Part shown: positions 12,115-23,963 of the stretch, piece after piece
Layout of the letters: the number at the start of each line of letters is the position of its first letter
Position numbering within the stretch: position 1 is the stretch's first letter
Position numbers and translations under genes: made by a program
NCBI GenBank assembly: GCA_029582265.1
Contig: CM055821.1
Span: forward strand, 44,149,694 to 44,213,693
Direction of reading: 5' to 3'
Origin: Zoroaster sp. YZ-2022
Taxonomy: Eukaryota > Echinodermata > Asteroidea > Forcipulatida > Zoroasteridae
Length of the DNA stretch: 64,000 nucleotides
The notes under the pieces: generated by a model
The model's input: only the letters and a program-made list of their open reading frames with translations
Database searches by the model: none
What the model was told of the DNA's origin: nothing

Positions 12115-13660
12115 TTTGTGCAAGAACAGAAAGCAAAGGAGAGAGTTAAGGAACAACTCTTAAAAAAGGGTGTTTAAATAACCTTTTGAAACACTATATT
12201 TACAGTGTGGTTGAAATTATAGATGTTATCAACACCATCATGACAAGAAAATGGTCAACTGTCGGAAACTGGACAATTAAATTCCAATTTGATGTGGATC
12301 ATCGGTGATCGGACGATGGTCCATTTAAAACAAAAATCTTAGTAATTTTCAATATTTTCTCTTCAAAAGACATCTAAACCTTCCGTAATGATATTGGATT
12401 ATCAAAGAGTTCCTTCCTCCATGATCAAATGGACTGTTGTATCATTATCATCTGCAACCCAGTATTTAGAAACTATTCCCCACTTGCTTTCCCGGCAAGT
12501 ATCTCAACCAGAGATTCGCTTATTTGACTTAGGTCTTTAGAAATAAAATCCTTTTACTTTGAAGAATTGTACGATTTCTGGAAAGCCAGTTATCACATAT
12601 CTAATTGACTGGCAAGGTCGTCCATGTGGGTCTGTTTAACAAGGTTGGTCATTGTTTATTATTACATAACACATATAGCCAACTACACTTGCTGTGCTAT
12701 GCACTTAAGGATAGGTATCTATGACAGAAAGCCTGCATATCATTATAGAATGACAAAACTGTAGCCTATGGGAAAATCATGAATTCAAAGTTGAGAACAA
12801 GTGGAAAACAATTATCAAAGTAGATTTCGATTTTAAATAACTATACTCCTATAATATACGAGATAAAAGGTGAACACGGTCAAACAATTTACATGAAATT
12901 CTGGCCGTGATGGACGAAATTAAGAAAGAAAGGGTAAAAAGTATCCGGTTTATGGTCATAGGTTGGCTTCAAAATCGGTGCGGTGACGATTTTAATTAAT
13001 TAATTCATTTTATTTTAAATAGTTTTCAGCCAGTGAAATACGTCATACATATGTATACTCGGTTATTGGAACCAGGCCAAATTTCCCATACACACAGTAT
13101 AGTGGCTCAGAGAGGCCGCACAAATCGGACAAACGTTCATGTGAAAAAGTCGTTTAAAACATAGCGCGACGGATTTCCAATCGATCCAGCAATTTTGGCT
13201 GCAATTGGACATCGTTTCATAGCAACTAAAAAAGAAAACTAAACTAAATGCCGACACATGACTCTGAGGCGACGCTCGCCGGAAACCAGAAACAGTAGAT
13301 TTTGTTGGGGGGGGGGGGGGGCTAACAGCCGGTGGATCTAAAAAAATTAATTTACGGTACAACCTCCGAAATTTCAGAAAACTGCCAATTCTTGCAAAGA
13401 ACAGGGAAAGCAAAGGACAGAGTTAAGGAACAACTCTCAAAAAAGGGTGTTAAAATAACATTTTGAAACACTGTTACAGTGTGGTTGAAATTACAGATGT
13501 TATCAACACCATCATGACAAGTTAAATGGTCAACTGTCGGAAACTGGACAAAATCCAATTTGATGAGGATACTGGTCCATTTAAAACAAAAATCTTAGTA
13601 ATGTTTAATATTTATTTTTCTCTTCAAAAAGACATTTAAACCTTTAGTAATAATATTGGC
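12115..13660. repeat. Tandem duplication, first unit and start of second (A-B-A')
   Basis: Segment A (about 12,115-12,397) recurs as A' (about 13,394-13,660). Segment B (about 12,398-13,392) recurs as B' (about 14,733-15,728). The order A-B-A'-insert-B' means a unit of about 1.27 kb was duplicated head-to-tail and the second unit was later split. Shared stretches include CACCATCATGACAAG and TCAACTGTCGGAAACTGGAC in A, and CCTCCATGATCAAA and GGCAAGGTCGTCCATGTGGG in B. Confidence 0.8.
12939..13300. mobile_element. M1 TIR element, copy 2
   Basis: Begins AGTATCCGGTTTATGGTCAT with GGCTTCAAAATCGGTGCGG, holds the CCAATCGATCCAGCAA core, and ends in CCGGAAACCAGAAAC. It lies inside segment B of the tandem duplication, so copies 2 and 3 of M1 descend from one insertion. 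Confidence 0.7.
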
Positions 13661-13855
13661 CCAAAAGAGACTAAGCGAATTATCAATTAGCCTTAACCAA
13701 AGCTGTGTAGCCATGCATGTTCGTGTCGCAAAACCGCAATACACGATTAATAATAATAATAATAATAAGATTATAGCTGTGTGCACATTTTGTACTAAGT
13801 CGAGATTTCCTTTTCAGAATACTACAGGGTCGTGAGAAAATAGTGACATTAAAAC

Positions 13856-13858
<3 letters not shown>

Positions 13859-13921
<63 letters not shown>
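13859..13921. repeat. (TA)n microsatellite
   Basis: About 63 bp of uninterrupted TA repeats, directly before the 3' half of a tRNA-like sequence. The IYIYIY open frame here is a by-product. Confidence 0.95.
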
Positions 13922-13923
<2 letters not shown>

Positions 13924-13924
<1 letters not shown>

Positions 13925-14250
13925 AGAAGTCGCGGGTTCGAGTCCGGCATCAGCCAATTTTTCTTTGCTCGCGAACCGTTTATATAATATTTCAGGTCAG
14001 TTTCTCTATATATAAATCTACTTTGTGTACAACCACATAAAAGGCTTGTGTCCCGTTTGTGTGATCCCCGCTACTGCCGTTACCCGGGTTGTTTGCGTCT
14101 GACCGGGGCTTGATCCCTGGCTACTCGGCAGATATGGTTTGGCCTCTGACCTGGCCCCATAGAGCAATAGATAATTGGCATAAGTGGACCGCCCACCAAC
14201 GTAGGGGCTGGTTAGCTCAGTTGGTAGAGCGAGCAAAGAAAAATTGGCTG
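13924..14250. mobile_element. Permuted tRNA-like halves bounded by a 22-bp perfect inverted repeat
   Basis: A tRNA 3' half (variable loop, T arm with GGTTCGAGTCC, and ATCAGCC) lies at 13,924-13,957. The matching 5' half (GGCTGGT, A box TTAGCTCAGTTGG, TAGAGC) lies downstream at 14,206-14,230. The two acceptor strands pair over 7 bp with one G-T. Positions 13,951-13,972 and 14,229-14,250 are perfect inverted complements (core CAATTTTTCTTTGCTCGC). The anticodon arm is missing, so this is SINE debris rather than a tRNA gene. The whole lies in the insertion that splits the second duplication unit. Confidence 0.65.
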
Positions 14251-14732
14251 TATATTAATCTGTAGTTATAAAGAAACATCGCAAAACTAACTTGTAAAAA
14301 TTCATCAGCGCCTTATGCAAGAGCCTCAAGGCACTTTACAATTAGAAACAAATAAAAAAAGGGTTAAAATTACAACTTTATAGAAAGAGAATGTCATGTA
14401 TTAAATAAGATCGATTTCAAAAAAATAAAATTCTCGAAGATGACAGCATTTCAGACGGAAATATTTCTCCGGACGATTGGTACGACCAGTCACCAACTAT
14501 GTACCAAGAAAGGTTTTAGATTAAAATGCTAAAAACCTAATGATAATCATATATCATGCATATGGCTGTATTGAAACTGCCACAGTTTAACAGTAAAAAG
14601 GAAAGTAGTGAACATGTATAGGCCTAGATATTTATTTGTATGCATTCTAATGTGGAAATGGATCACCATATCATCGTCCAATAAATATTCACTTGTACAT
14701 TTCTAGTTTGCTGAAGAATGTAATTGTTATGA

Positions 14733-15728
14733 GATTATCAGGGTGTTCCTTCCTCCATGATCAAACCATGGAGGAAGGAACTCTGTTTTCCTTCCTCCAT
14801 GATCAAACGGACTGTTGTATCATTATCATCTGCAACCAAGTATTTAGAAACTATTCCCCACTTGCTTTCCCGGCAAGTATCTCTGGAAAGTATTTCTGGA
14901 AAGCCAGTTGTCACATGTCTAATTGACTGGCAAGGTCGTCCATGTGGGTCTAGTTATAAACAAGGTTGGTCATTGTTTATTATTACATAACACATAGCCA
15001 ACTACACTTGCTGTGCTATGCACTTAAGGATAGGTATCTATGACAGAAAGCCTGCATATCATTATAGAATGACAAAACTGTAGCCTATGGGAAAATCATG
15101 AATTCAAAGTTGAGAACAAGTGGAAAATAATTATCAAAGTAGATTTCGATTTTAAATAACTATACTCCTAATATACGAGATCAAAAGGTATATATAGAGT
15201 TGATTTGTAAAAAAATACAAATTATGGGTTAATACGGTAAAATAATTACATGAAATTTCTGGCCGTCTGATGGATGAAAGTAAAAAAGAAAGGCCAAAGA
15301 AGTCTCCGGTTTCTCGTCATAGGTTGACTTCAAAATCGGTGCGGTGTAAACACCCCATATACTGGGCTATTGGAACCAGACCAAATTTCCCATACCAGTA
15401 TATGGTGGCTCAGAGAGGCAGCATAAATCGGACCATAGAGCAAGCCTTGCTCTATGATCGGACAAACGTTCGTACCCCAATGTGAAAAAGTCGTTTAAAT
15501 CACAGCTCGGCAGATTTACAATCGATCCAGCAATTTTGGCTGCAATTGGACATCGTTTCATAATAACTAAAAAAGAAAACTAAAAATGCCAACACACGGC
15601 TCTGAGGCGGAAACCAGAAACAGTAGATTTAAAAATATATATATTTTTAGGGGTAGATAACGGTAGATATTTTGTGTAAATTTACGGTACAACCTTCGAA
15701 AATTCAAAAAACTGTCCATTCCTGCAAA
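14733..15728. repeat. Tandem duplication, segment B'
   Basis: Second copy of segment B, displaced from A' by about 1.07 kb of inserted DNA. Near its left end a local triplication-like rearrangement repeats CCTTCCTCCATGATCAAA twice in inverted and direct form (14,747-14,806). Contains M1 copy 3 at about 15,300-15,622. Confidence 0.75.
15300..15622. mobile_element. M1 TIR element, copy 3
   Basis: AGTCTCCGGTTTCTCGTCAT start, GACTTCAAAATCGGTGCGG, the CAATCGATCCAGCAATTTTG core, and the end GGCGGAAACCAGAAACAG. Paralogue of copy 2 by segmental duplication. Confidence 0.7.
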
Positions 15729-16041
15729 CGTGAAATCAGTTATACGGTAGAAATGTGTATTTCGATCAACGGGGTGTAAAATCAAGTATAATCACTTATT
15801 ATCATTTTAAACGAAACTATACTGCAGTTATCAAACTGAAATGTTAGGTACCACCATCTTAAATATAAATGTAAGCTTAGATATCAATCTGAAGAAATGA
15901 AGTTTTTTACAGTTTAAAATTGTTTCACCTATGAACACAATGAATGACATGTATTAATTTACTTAATTGATTGAAACAAGTGAATTATGGGAATAGCCAC
16001 ATGTTTTTCCTGATGATATGGTAACAAAATGTATTTTGTCT

Positions 16042-17672
16042 TCACTGACTTAATATCGGTAATAAGAGGAATATATTACTGATACTTGAAACTTTGTGAA
16101 TACCAACATTTTTAGATTCCAATGGATACGAAAACAAATATTCTTTGATCAGAAATTCATTGTACAGTATATAGACTCCTGATTTATATTGAAAAACGTT
16201 TCTGACCAGTACACATTTGGATCCAACTTGTACACAGTTGTTACCTCTTTTTGTGCTCAGTAGAAAACCATACAACTTCGCATTTCGAAATTGAGTACAA
16301 GGGAAATAACCTTCAGATGGGAGAGGACCATCAGTGTGTGGCATATTAACAGAAACTCCATTAATACATGTACCAAAGTTATCTGATGATTCGTCTGATG
16401 AATGACACACATGCAATGATCTCTCCAAAAACCTGTGAATTATTGTTCAAGGACAAAGTTTGAAGAGAAAGTATCATCATCTGCATTAGGTTGACTCTAA
16501 ACTTATTTTTGTTGTAGGGGATTTTTGACATACAACTTCAGAATTATTCTGTGTATTCTCCTTGATTTCATTTGGTTTTGATTGCTGGTCTTCCGCATGC
16601 ATATTCAGCCTGCTGGCCGTTTGAACAACCGGGCCAGCATGAAAAGTTTCTTCAGTCTTTGCAATGTTCTGTAAATGTAGTTTGTATTTTTCTTCAATTT
16701 TTCTACGCTTTGTCCAGTACGACATCACCACCTTGTGTTCACAGTCGGAACTGTCACAACTTCCACAGAAATGATATTTCCCACAAGTTTCCAATATTTC
16801 CTTATCACTGATATTAATGCTTTTGTGGTGTAAATTATATGGGGGATATGAACTGTTGTGTTGTCCAATGTACTTTGCAGGAAATATAATATGGAAAAAT
16901 ATTTCATAGCAAGGATTTTTATGGAAAAATGTACCTTGCACATGTATTTGTATAGTAGTACAGGGTGTATCTTGTTTCTTATAACTGTATCACAGTATAG
17001 TGAGACAATTATAGTCATTAACATGTATCATCACAACCATTAAAACCAGCATGACCACAAACCAATGTTTTCTGACCGCGTTTGTAAAATTGGAGTTGAC
17101 AAAAATGCACTCTAAATTTGGGGAACCATTAAACATGTGCGTTTTTCAAGACAAACCAAAATTTAAAATTACAATTTAAAAAACATATGGAAATAAGTTT
17201 TGCTTATAATAAATGTTTTACGGACAGTGAAATTAAACCGAAACTCTGCAATGTGTCGTCACTGAAAAATACAGTAGGCATACACTGTTCACATGCACCA
17301 AAAATGTGTGCGTAAAATTAAAAAGTACAATGTTATAATATATATAATTATGCCTACTTAAGGATTCAAAATACAATTTTCAGAATTGCGTAAAATTAAA
17401 AAAAGCAATACCAAGAAAATATAATAATACCAAATTCACTATAAGATCAGGTTACGTACCGAAAAACAAGCATGACCGACAAGCAAGACACTGTTGACCC
17501 TTTAGGCCGACTCAAGAGTATGTTAGTAATAGTATAGTACTATAGTAGGCCTATAAGTATTCTACAGTTTCAGTTGCATAATTCAAATTAGGTATGATTG
17601 GAACCATGCAGACTTACCAGTTTGACCAGGTGTTGCTCCCACTGTAGTCCCCGCACTCTGATTCTCTTCCAT
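16042..17672 (-). CDS. Unrecognised gene with Cys/His-rich segment (partial model)
   Basis: I do not recognise this gene. A likely first exon (17,672-17,618, ATG then 18 codons, donor GTAAGT) is followed by a possible 40-nt exon (17,499-17,460, donor GTACGT). A larger coding block (about 16,860-16,486) contains GKYHFCGSCDSSDCEHKVVM, Cys/His spacing that suggests metal binding, then a basic helix-like region (YWTKRRKIEEKYKLHLQ). A further block (16,438-16,042) reads GPLPSEGYFPC.., KCVLVRNVFQYKSGVYILYN and SYPLESKNVGIHKVSS, which looks like a real folded domain. The phases of exons 1-3 can be made consistent. The junction between the last two blocks is unresolved (a short intron, a frameshift or a base error). 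Composition argues for a gene; function is unknown. Confidence 0.4.
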
Positions 17673-19815
17673 TCCGAGTGTGTGTCACATTTAGTACGGC
17701 ATATAACAGCAGGAAGTTACTACCAGGGCATTCGCATGCATGCTTCAAAAGCGTATTTTATATGGACATTTTTTACGTTTGATATAGAATCTCCACATTA
17801 GAGGAATTGTTAATACTTTGAGATTGTGCGCTCGTAACCCGAAAATAACTAAAATAGAAAATGTACATTGACATCTCCATAATTTTTGTATTGTATATTT
17901 TCTAAGTTCCACGTCCCATGTTCACCATGGCTGACAAATTTGACATTGGAGCTCCATGTCAGCTAGTGCCTTTCGGGATGTCTAATAATTTTTGTTAGCT
18001 ATGGCAAACTCATCTAAAAGAAATGAAATTATTACCGATAAATAATTTTAGTTCGTTTGTACCACTCCATACAATCAATTCGAAAATCTGAATGCAACTA
18101 ACGGTTACATAATGTTTTGTGATGTTTTTATACACGCGGATATGCTACCTTATTTACGTGGTCTTCGAATGCCAAGTAAATTAATTTATAACATTTTCTC
18201 GAAAATTTCAGTAGTTCAGACAAAATATTTGCTCAGCACTGCAGTGCCTTATTATACGAAATCAGCCGTAAAAAGTAATAGATTAAAACAAAAATAAATA
18301 AATACAATTCTGATAATCACCACGTACTGCCTTTAAATATTTTACCAGAGGTATTTCGGAAAATTACCAATGGTGTACATAACCTTTAACTGTATAATTC
18401 ACAAGTTAATTAGGAAGGTGAATCACGGATTAAAAGAGGAAAATTCAGCTGTATAAATCAACGGAATCCCGAGGCAGCTTGCCTTGCAAAAATTCCTAAA
18501 CTCGACACGTCCTTTCACTGATTAGTTTATAATCAGCATGATATATCCCTGATTATTGTATCTATCATTACACTAATAACGATTGAAAATCCAACAATTA
18601 TGTATGTCTCTCATTTAAAACGTTTAAGGTGTTTTAAAAGATCAATGCTATACCGATTAAAATATCTTAAAGTTCCTTGAACACTTACTTTAATTCTTCA
18701 AGACTGGCATAAGTTTATTAAAAACTAGCGCCCTCTTTTGTTGTGGGTTTCGAAGATAATTATTCCCTCATTATTTTAAATCGATTAAAATGTTTTTAAA
18801 ATACTAGCAAACAATGCAACAAGCTAATAACTTGTTAGTTGTATCACAAAAAATCCACACAATGATAAAAACAGGAAATCAGACATTTTCAGCAAATTTA
18901 AGTTTTTCAAGAAAATCCAAATTTTTACAAAGAAAGCGCACATAAAACGTGAGAGTACATACCCGTCTTTTATAACACTTTTGAACCCGTTTGAGGGAGT
19001 AAAATTAGTTTTTATATCAATTACTTCCTTATTTAAATAGAAGTTCATAACCGTTGATGTACCCTGACAGATTTGCCTATAATTCTAATGAATATTTTTA
19101 TAGGGACTTTGGTAAAAGCAATTGCACGTATCCAATCTCCCCAGTTTTCTCTGCTCCTTTTTATCTCATATTCTTTTCAGACGCTCTCGATCATTTATTG
19201 CTGGAAGCATCGTTCAGCTTGTTTTGACATTCCAGTTTTAATATTAATTAAAAAAGGAAAGGGAGTGGGATGAATTTGAAAATTTCATACAAATATTTGA
19301 GCACAGTATGCATAATTTGTATGCAGTGCCCTCAGCTATAAAAATAGACACATATAAGATGGATGATGGTTTTTCAAATTCTTTAAGAACGATCGTTTTT
19401 TCGCGTTTGCGATTTTGATGAATTCAATGCTCTCACTGGACTGAATACTAAAAAAAATACAAGATGTATATAAACTTTTTTTTTTAAATTATTACTTTCA
19501 CTTTAACAAACAACCTAAAGGAATTTCTATAATTATGCTGGTTACTTTCTGTATTCATAAAGCATAGGCGGTGTAACAATTGTTTTATACATTTTCTATT
19601 TCTAAAAAAACCAAACATTTATTTTGTCGTATTAAGTTATAGTGTGCGAATCCACAAAATGGCATGGGATATATGTGGCCTGCTAAAAGTCCTGGGAATT
19701 GTTTTCGAATGCTTCAAGCTTATCGTTAATTGCCACTTAAATATTCAGTTATAAAAATCACACAAATTGATTTCGTTGCCATAGGAAGGTGTATAAAACA
19801 ACACAAAACTATTGA
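17673..19815. other. No gene seen
   Basis: AT-rich spacer between the start of the minus-strand gene and the satellite. No exon with supported splice sites and no recognised repeat family was found. Confidence 0.4.
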
Positions 19816-19855
19816 AGTATCAGGCCGGCACTGGGCCACTACAGGCTATATATGT

Positions 19856-20096
19856 CATGGGCGGATCCAGAACATTTTTTAGGGGGGGGGGCGGAGAATC
19901 AAAAACAATTATTTTTCAGTACTACAAAAATTAAAATTAAATAATCAAAGGGAGAGAATTACTTAGCACACTGTGGGTATGGGAGTGCGTTCTCCCCTCG
20001 ACTCCCCCCTCTCTCTCTTTCTCTCCCTTTTTTAAAACGATTTTAGGGGGGAGGGACTACAGCCCCCTTAGGCCCCCCCCCCTGGATCCGCCAATG
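19856..20096. mobile_element. TIR element inserted into the first satellite unit
   Basis: 241 bp bounded by 15-bp termini with one mismatch (CATGGGCGGATCCAG and CTGGATCCGCCAATG) and a 5-bp target duplication TATGT on both sides. The interior is G-rich then C-rich and has no coding capacity. Removing it joins CCGGCACTGGGCCACTACAG to GTTGCCATAATGG, restoring satellite sequence, so the insertion post-dates at least the outer satellite unit. Confidence 0.8.
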
Positions 20097-23000
20097 TATG
20101 TACCCTGTTGCCATAATGGTTTGCCGCTATCAAGCCGGCACTTGCCCAGTACAGTCCTTGTACCGTCTTGCCCATAATGGTTTGCCGCAATCAACCCTGC
20201 ACTGGGCCAGTTCAGGCAGTGTACTGTCTTGCCGTAATGGTTTGCCGCAATCAACCTGGCACGGGGCCAGTACAGGCAGTGTACCGTGTTGCCGTTATGG
20301 TTTTCCGCAATCAGCCCAGCACTGGGCCAGTTCAGGCAGTGTACTGTCTTGCCATAATGGTTTGCCACAATCAACCCGGCACTGGGCCAGTACAGGCTGT
20401 GTACCGTCTTGCCATAATGGTTTGACGCAATCAGCCCGGCACTGGGCCAGTACAGGCAGTGTACCGTCTTGTAGTTTTGGTTTGCCACAATCAGCCCGGC
20501 ACTGGGCCAGTTCAGGCAGTGTACTGTCTTGCAATAATGGTTTGCCACAATCAACCCGGCACTGGGCCAGTACAGGCTGTGTACCGTCTTGCCGTTATAG
20601 TTTGACGCAATCAACTCGGCACTGAGCTAGTTCAGGCAGTGTACTGTCTTGCCATAATGGTTTGCCGCAATCAGCCCGGCACTGGGCCAGTACAGGCAGT
20701 GTACCGTGTTGCCATTATGGTTTGCAGCAATCAACCCGGCACTGGGCCAGTTCAGGCAGTGTACCGCCTTGCCATAATGGTTTGTCGCAATCAACCCGGC
20801 ACTGGGTCTGTACAGGCAGTGTACTGACTTGCCGTTATGGTTTGCTGCAATCAGCCCGGCACTGGGCCAGTACAGGCTGTGTACCGTCTTGCCGTTATGG
20901 TTTGCCGCAATCAACCCGGCACTGGGCCAGTACAGGCAGTGTACCGTGTTGCCATTATGGTTTGCAGCAATCAACCCGGCACTGGGCCAGTTCAGGCAGT
21001 GTACCGCCTTGCCATAATGGTTTGTCGCAATCAACCCGGCACTGGGTCTGTACAGGCAGTGTACTGACTTGCCGTTATGGTTTGCTGCAATCAGCCCGGC
21101 ACTGGGCCAGTACAGGCTGTGTACCGTCTTGCCGTTATGGTTTGCCGCAATCAACCCGGCACTGGGCCAGTACAGGCAGTGTACTCTCTTGCCATAATGG
21201 TTTGCCGCAATCAACCCGGCACTGGGCCAGTACAGGCAGTGTACCGTCTTGCCGTAATGGTTTGCCGCAATCAGCCCGGCACTGGGCCAGTACAGGCAGT
21301 GTACCGTCTTGCCGTTATGGTTTGCCGCAATCAACCCGGCACTGGGCCAGTACAGGCTGTGTACCGTCTTACCGTTATGGTTTGCCGCAATCAACCCGGC
21401 ACTGGGCCAGTACAGGCAGTGTACCGTCTTGCCGTAATGGTTTGCCGCAATCAGCCCGGCACTGGGCCAGTACAGGCAGTGTACCGTCTTGCCGTTATGG
21501 TTTGCCGCAATCAGCCCGGCACTGGGCCAGTACAGGCAGTGTACCGTCTTGCCGTTATGGTTTGCCGCAATCAACCCGGCACTGGGCCAGCACAGGCTGT
21601 GTACCGTCTTACCGTTATGGTTTGCCGCAATCAACCCGGCACTGGGCCAGTTCAGGCAGTGTACCGTCTTGCCGTAATGGTTTGCCGCAATCAACCCGGC
21701 AGTGTGCCAGTACAGGCAGTGTACCGTCTTGCCGTAATGGTTTGCCGCAATCAGCCCGGCACTGGGCCAGTACAGGCAGTGTACCGTCTTGCCGTAATGG
21801 TTTGCCGCAATCAGCCCGGCACTGGGCCAGTACAGGCAGTGTACCGTCTTGCCGTTATGGTTTGCCGCAATCAACCCGGCACTGGGCCAGTACAGGCTGT
21901 GTACCGTCTTACCGTTATGGTTTGCCGCAATCAACCCGGCACTGGGCCAGTTCAGGCAGTGTACCGTCTTGCCGTAATGGTTTGCCGCAATCAACCCGGC
22001 AGTGTGCCAGTACAGGCAGTGTACCGTCTTGCCGTAATGGTTTGCCGCAATCAGCCCGGCACTGGGCCAGTACAGGCAGTGTACCGTCTTGCCGTTATGG
22101 TTTGCCGCAATCAACCCGGCACTGGGCCAGTACAGGCTGTGTACCGTCTTACCGTTATGGTTTGCCGCAATCAGCCCGGCACTGGGCCAGTACAGGCAGT
22201 GTACCGTGTTGCCATTATGGTTTGCCGCATTCAACCCGGCACTGGGCCAGTTCAGGCAGTGTACCGTCTTGCCGTAATGGTTTGCCGCAATCAACCCGGC
22301 AGTGGGCCAGTACAGGCAGTGTACCGTCTTGCCGTAATGGTTTGCCGCAATCAGCCCGGCACTGGGCCAGTACAGGCAGTGTACCGTCTTGCCGTAATGG
22401 TTTGCCGCAATCAGCCCGGAACTGGGCCAGTACAGGCAGTGTACCGTCTTGCCGTAATGGTTTGCCGCAATCAGCCCGGCACTGGGCCAGTACAGGCAGT
22501 GTACCGTCTTGCCGTAATGGTTTGCCGCAATCAGCCCGGCACTGGGCCAGTACAGGCAGTGTACCGTCTTGCCGTAATGGTTTGCCGCAATCAGCCCGGC
22601 ACTGGGCCAGTACAGGCTGTGTACCGTCTTACCGTTATGGTTTGCCGCAATCAACCCGGCACTGGGCCAGTTCAGGCAGTGTACCGTCTTGCCGTAATGG
22701 TTTGCCGCAATCAACCCGGCAGTGGGCCAGTACAGGCAGTGTACCGTCTTGCCGTAATGGTTTGCCGCAATCAGCCCGGCACTGGGCCAGTACAGGCAGT
22801 GTACCGTCTTGCCGTAATGGTTTGCCGCAATCAGCCCGGCACTGGGCCAGTACAGGCAGTGTACCGTCTTGCCGTAATGGTTTGCCGCAATCAGCCCGGC
22901 ACTGGGCCAGTACAGGCAGTGTACCGTCTTGCCGTTATGGTTTGCCGCAATCAGCCCGGCACTGGGCCTGTACAGGCAGTGTACCATGTTGCCATTATGG

Positions 23001-23855
23001 TTTGCCGCAATCAAACCGGCACTGGGCCAGTTCAGGCAGTGTACCGTCTTGCCGTAATGGTTTGCCGCAATCAACCCGGCAGTGGGCCAGTACAGGCAGT
23101 GTACCGTCTTGCCGTAATGGTTTGCCGCAATCAGCCCGGCACTGGGCCAGTACAGGCAGTGTACCGTCTTGCCGTAATGGTTTGCCGCAATCAGCCCGGC
23201 ACTGGGCCAGTACAGGCAGTGTACCGTCTTGCCGTAATGGTTTGCCGCAATCAGCCCGGCACTGGGCCAGTACAGGCAGTGTACCGTGTTGCCGTAATGG
23301 TTTGCCGCAATCAGCCCGGCACTGGGCCAGTACAGGCAGTGTACCGTCTTGCCGTTATGGTTTGCCGCAATCAACCCGGCACTGGGCCAGTTCAGGCAGT
23401 GTACCGTCTTGCCGTAATGGTTTGCCGCAATCAACCCGGCACTGGGCCAGTACAGGCAGTGTACCGTCTTGCAGTAATGGTTTGCCGCAATCAACCCGGC
23501 ACTGGGCCAGTTCAGGCAGTGTATCGTCTTGCCGTAATGGTTTGCCGCAATCAACCCGGCACTGGGCCAGTTCAGGCAGTGTACCGTCTTGCCGTAATGG
23601 TTTGCCGCAATCAACCCGGCACTGGGCCAGTACAGGCAGTGTACCGTCTTGCCGTAATGGTTTGCCGCAATCAACCCGGCACTGGGCCAGTTGAGGCAGT
23701 GTACCGTCTTGCCGTAATGGTTTGCCGCAATCAACCCGGCACTGGGCCAGTACAGGCAGTGTACCGTCTTGCCGTTATGATTTGCCGCAATCAACCCGGC
23801 ACTGGGCCAGTACAGGCAGTGTACCGTCTTGCCGTAATGGTTTGCCGGTACTATT

Positions 23856-23963
23856 CCAGAACTGGCCCGGTTCTGGATCTGTACCATTGATACCGTACAG
23901 TTTTGCCGCTATGAAGCCGGCACTGGCCCAGTGCCGGATATCTACCGTCAAAACTGTACGGTA
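23856..23963. repeat. Symmetrical palindromes at the right end of the satellite
   Basis: TACCGTACAGTTTTG (23,891-23,905) and CAAAACTGTACGGTA (23,949-23,963) are perfect complements. They share their axis (23,927) with the inner palindrome CCGGCACTGGCCCAGTGCCG(G) at 23,917-23,937. A second small palindrome, CCAGAAC..GTTCTGG, sits at 23,856-23,876. This could form a cruciform, and may be the end of the element from which the satellite expanded. Confidence 0.8.

Larger units (their letters stand above)
19816..23963. repeat. 60-bp satellite array, about 62 units
   Basis: Units of exactly 60 bp run from about 20,100 to 23,850, with a detached outermost unit at 19,820-19,855. Consensus landmarks are GTACCGTCTTGCCGTAATGG, TTTGCCGCAATCAACCCGG and CACTGGGCCAGTACAGGCA. 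Variant units form higher-order repeats: a 240-bp four-unit block at 20,701-20,940 is repeated at 20,941-21,180 with at most minor differences, and 300-bp spacing of AGTGTGCCAG variants occurs at 21,7xx and 22,0xx. Because 60 is divisible by 3, long open frames appear on both strands (up to 1,086 codons, a 20-residue repeat such as NHYGKTVHCLYWPSAGLIAA). I treat these as artefacts. Confidence 0.95.

Noticed and set aside
13843..14040. IYIYIY open frame
   Set aside because: Translation of the (TA)n microsatellite.
13924..14250. True permuted tRNA gene
   Set aside because: The anticodon arm is absent from both halves and the spacer is about 250 bp; SINE rearrangement is simpler.
20627..23890. 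Open frames of 1,086 codons (minus) and 1,010 and 937 codons (plus)
   Set aside because: They arise because the satellite period of 60 is a multiple of 3. Both strands are open at once, units vary without codon-position bias that I can see, and no start context or flanking exon supports a gene.
1..23963. CRISPR-like appearance of regular arrays
   Set aside because: There are no spacers: whole 60- and 90-bp units repeat. The setting is clearly eukaryotic and no cas gene is present.
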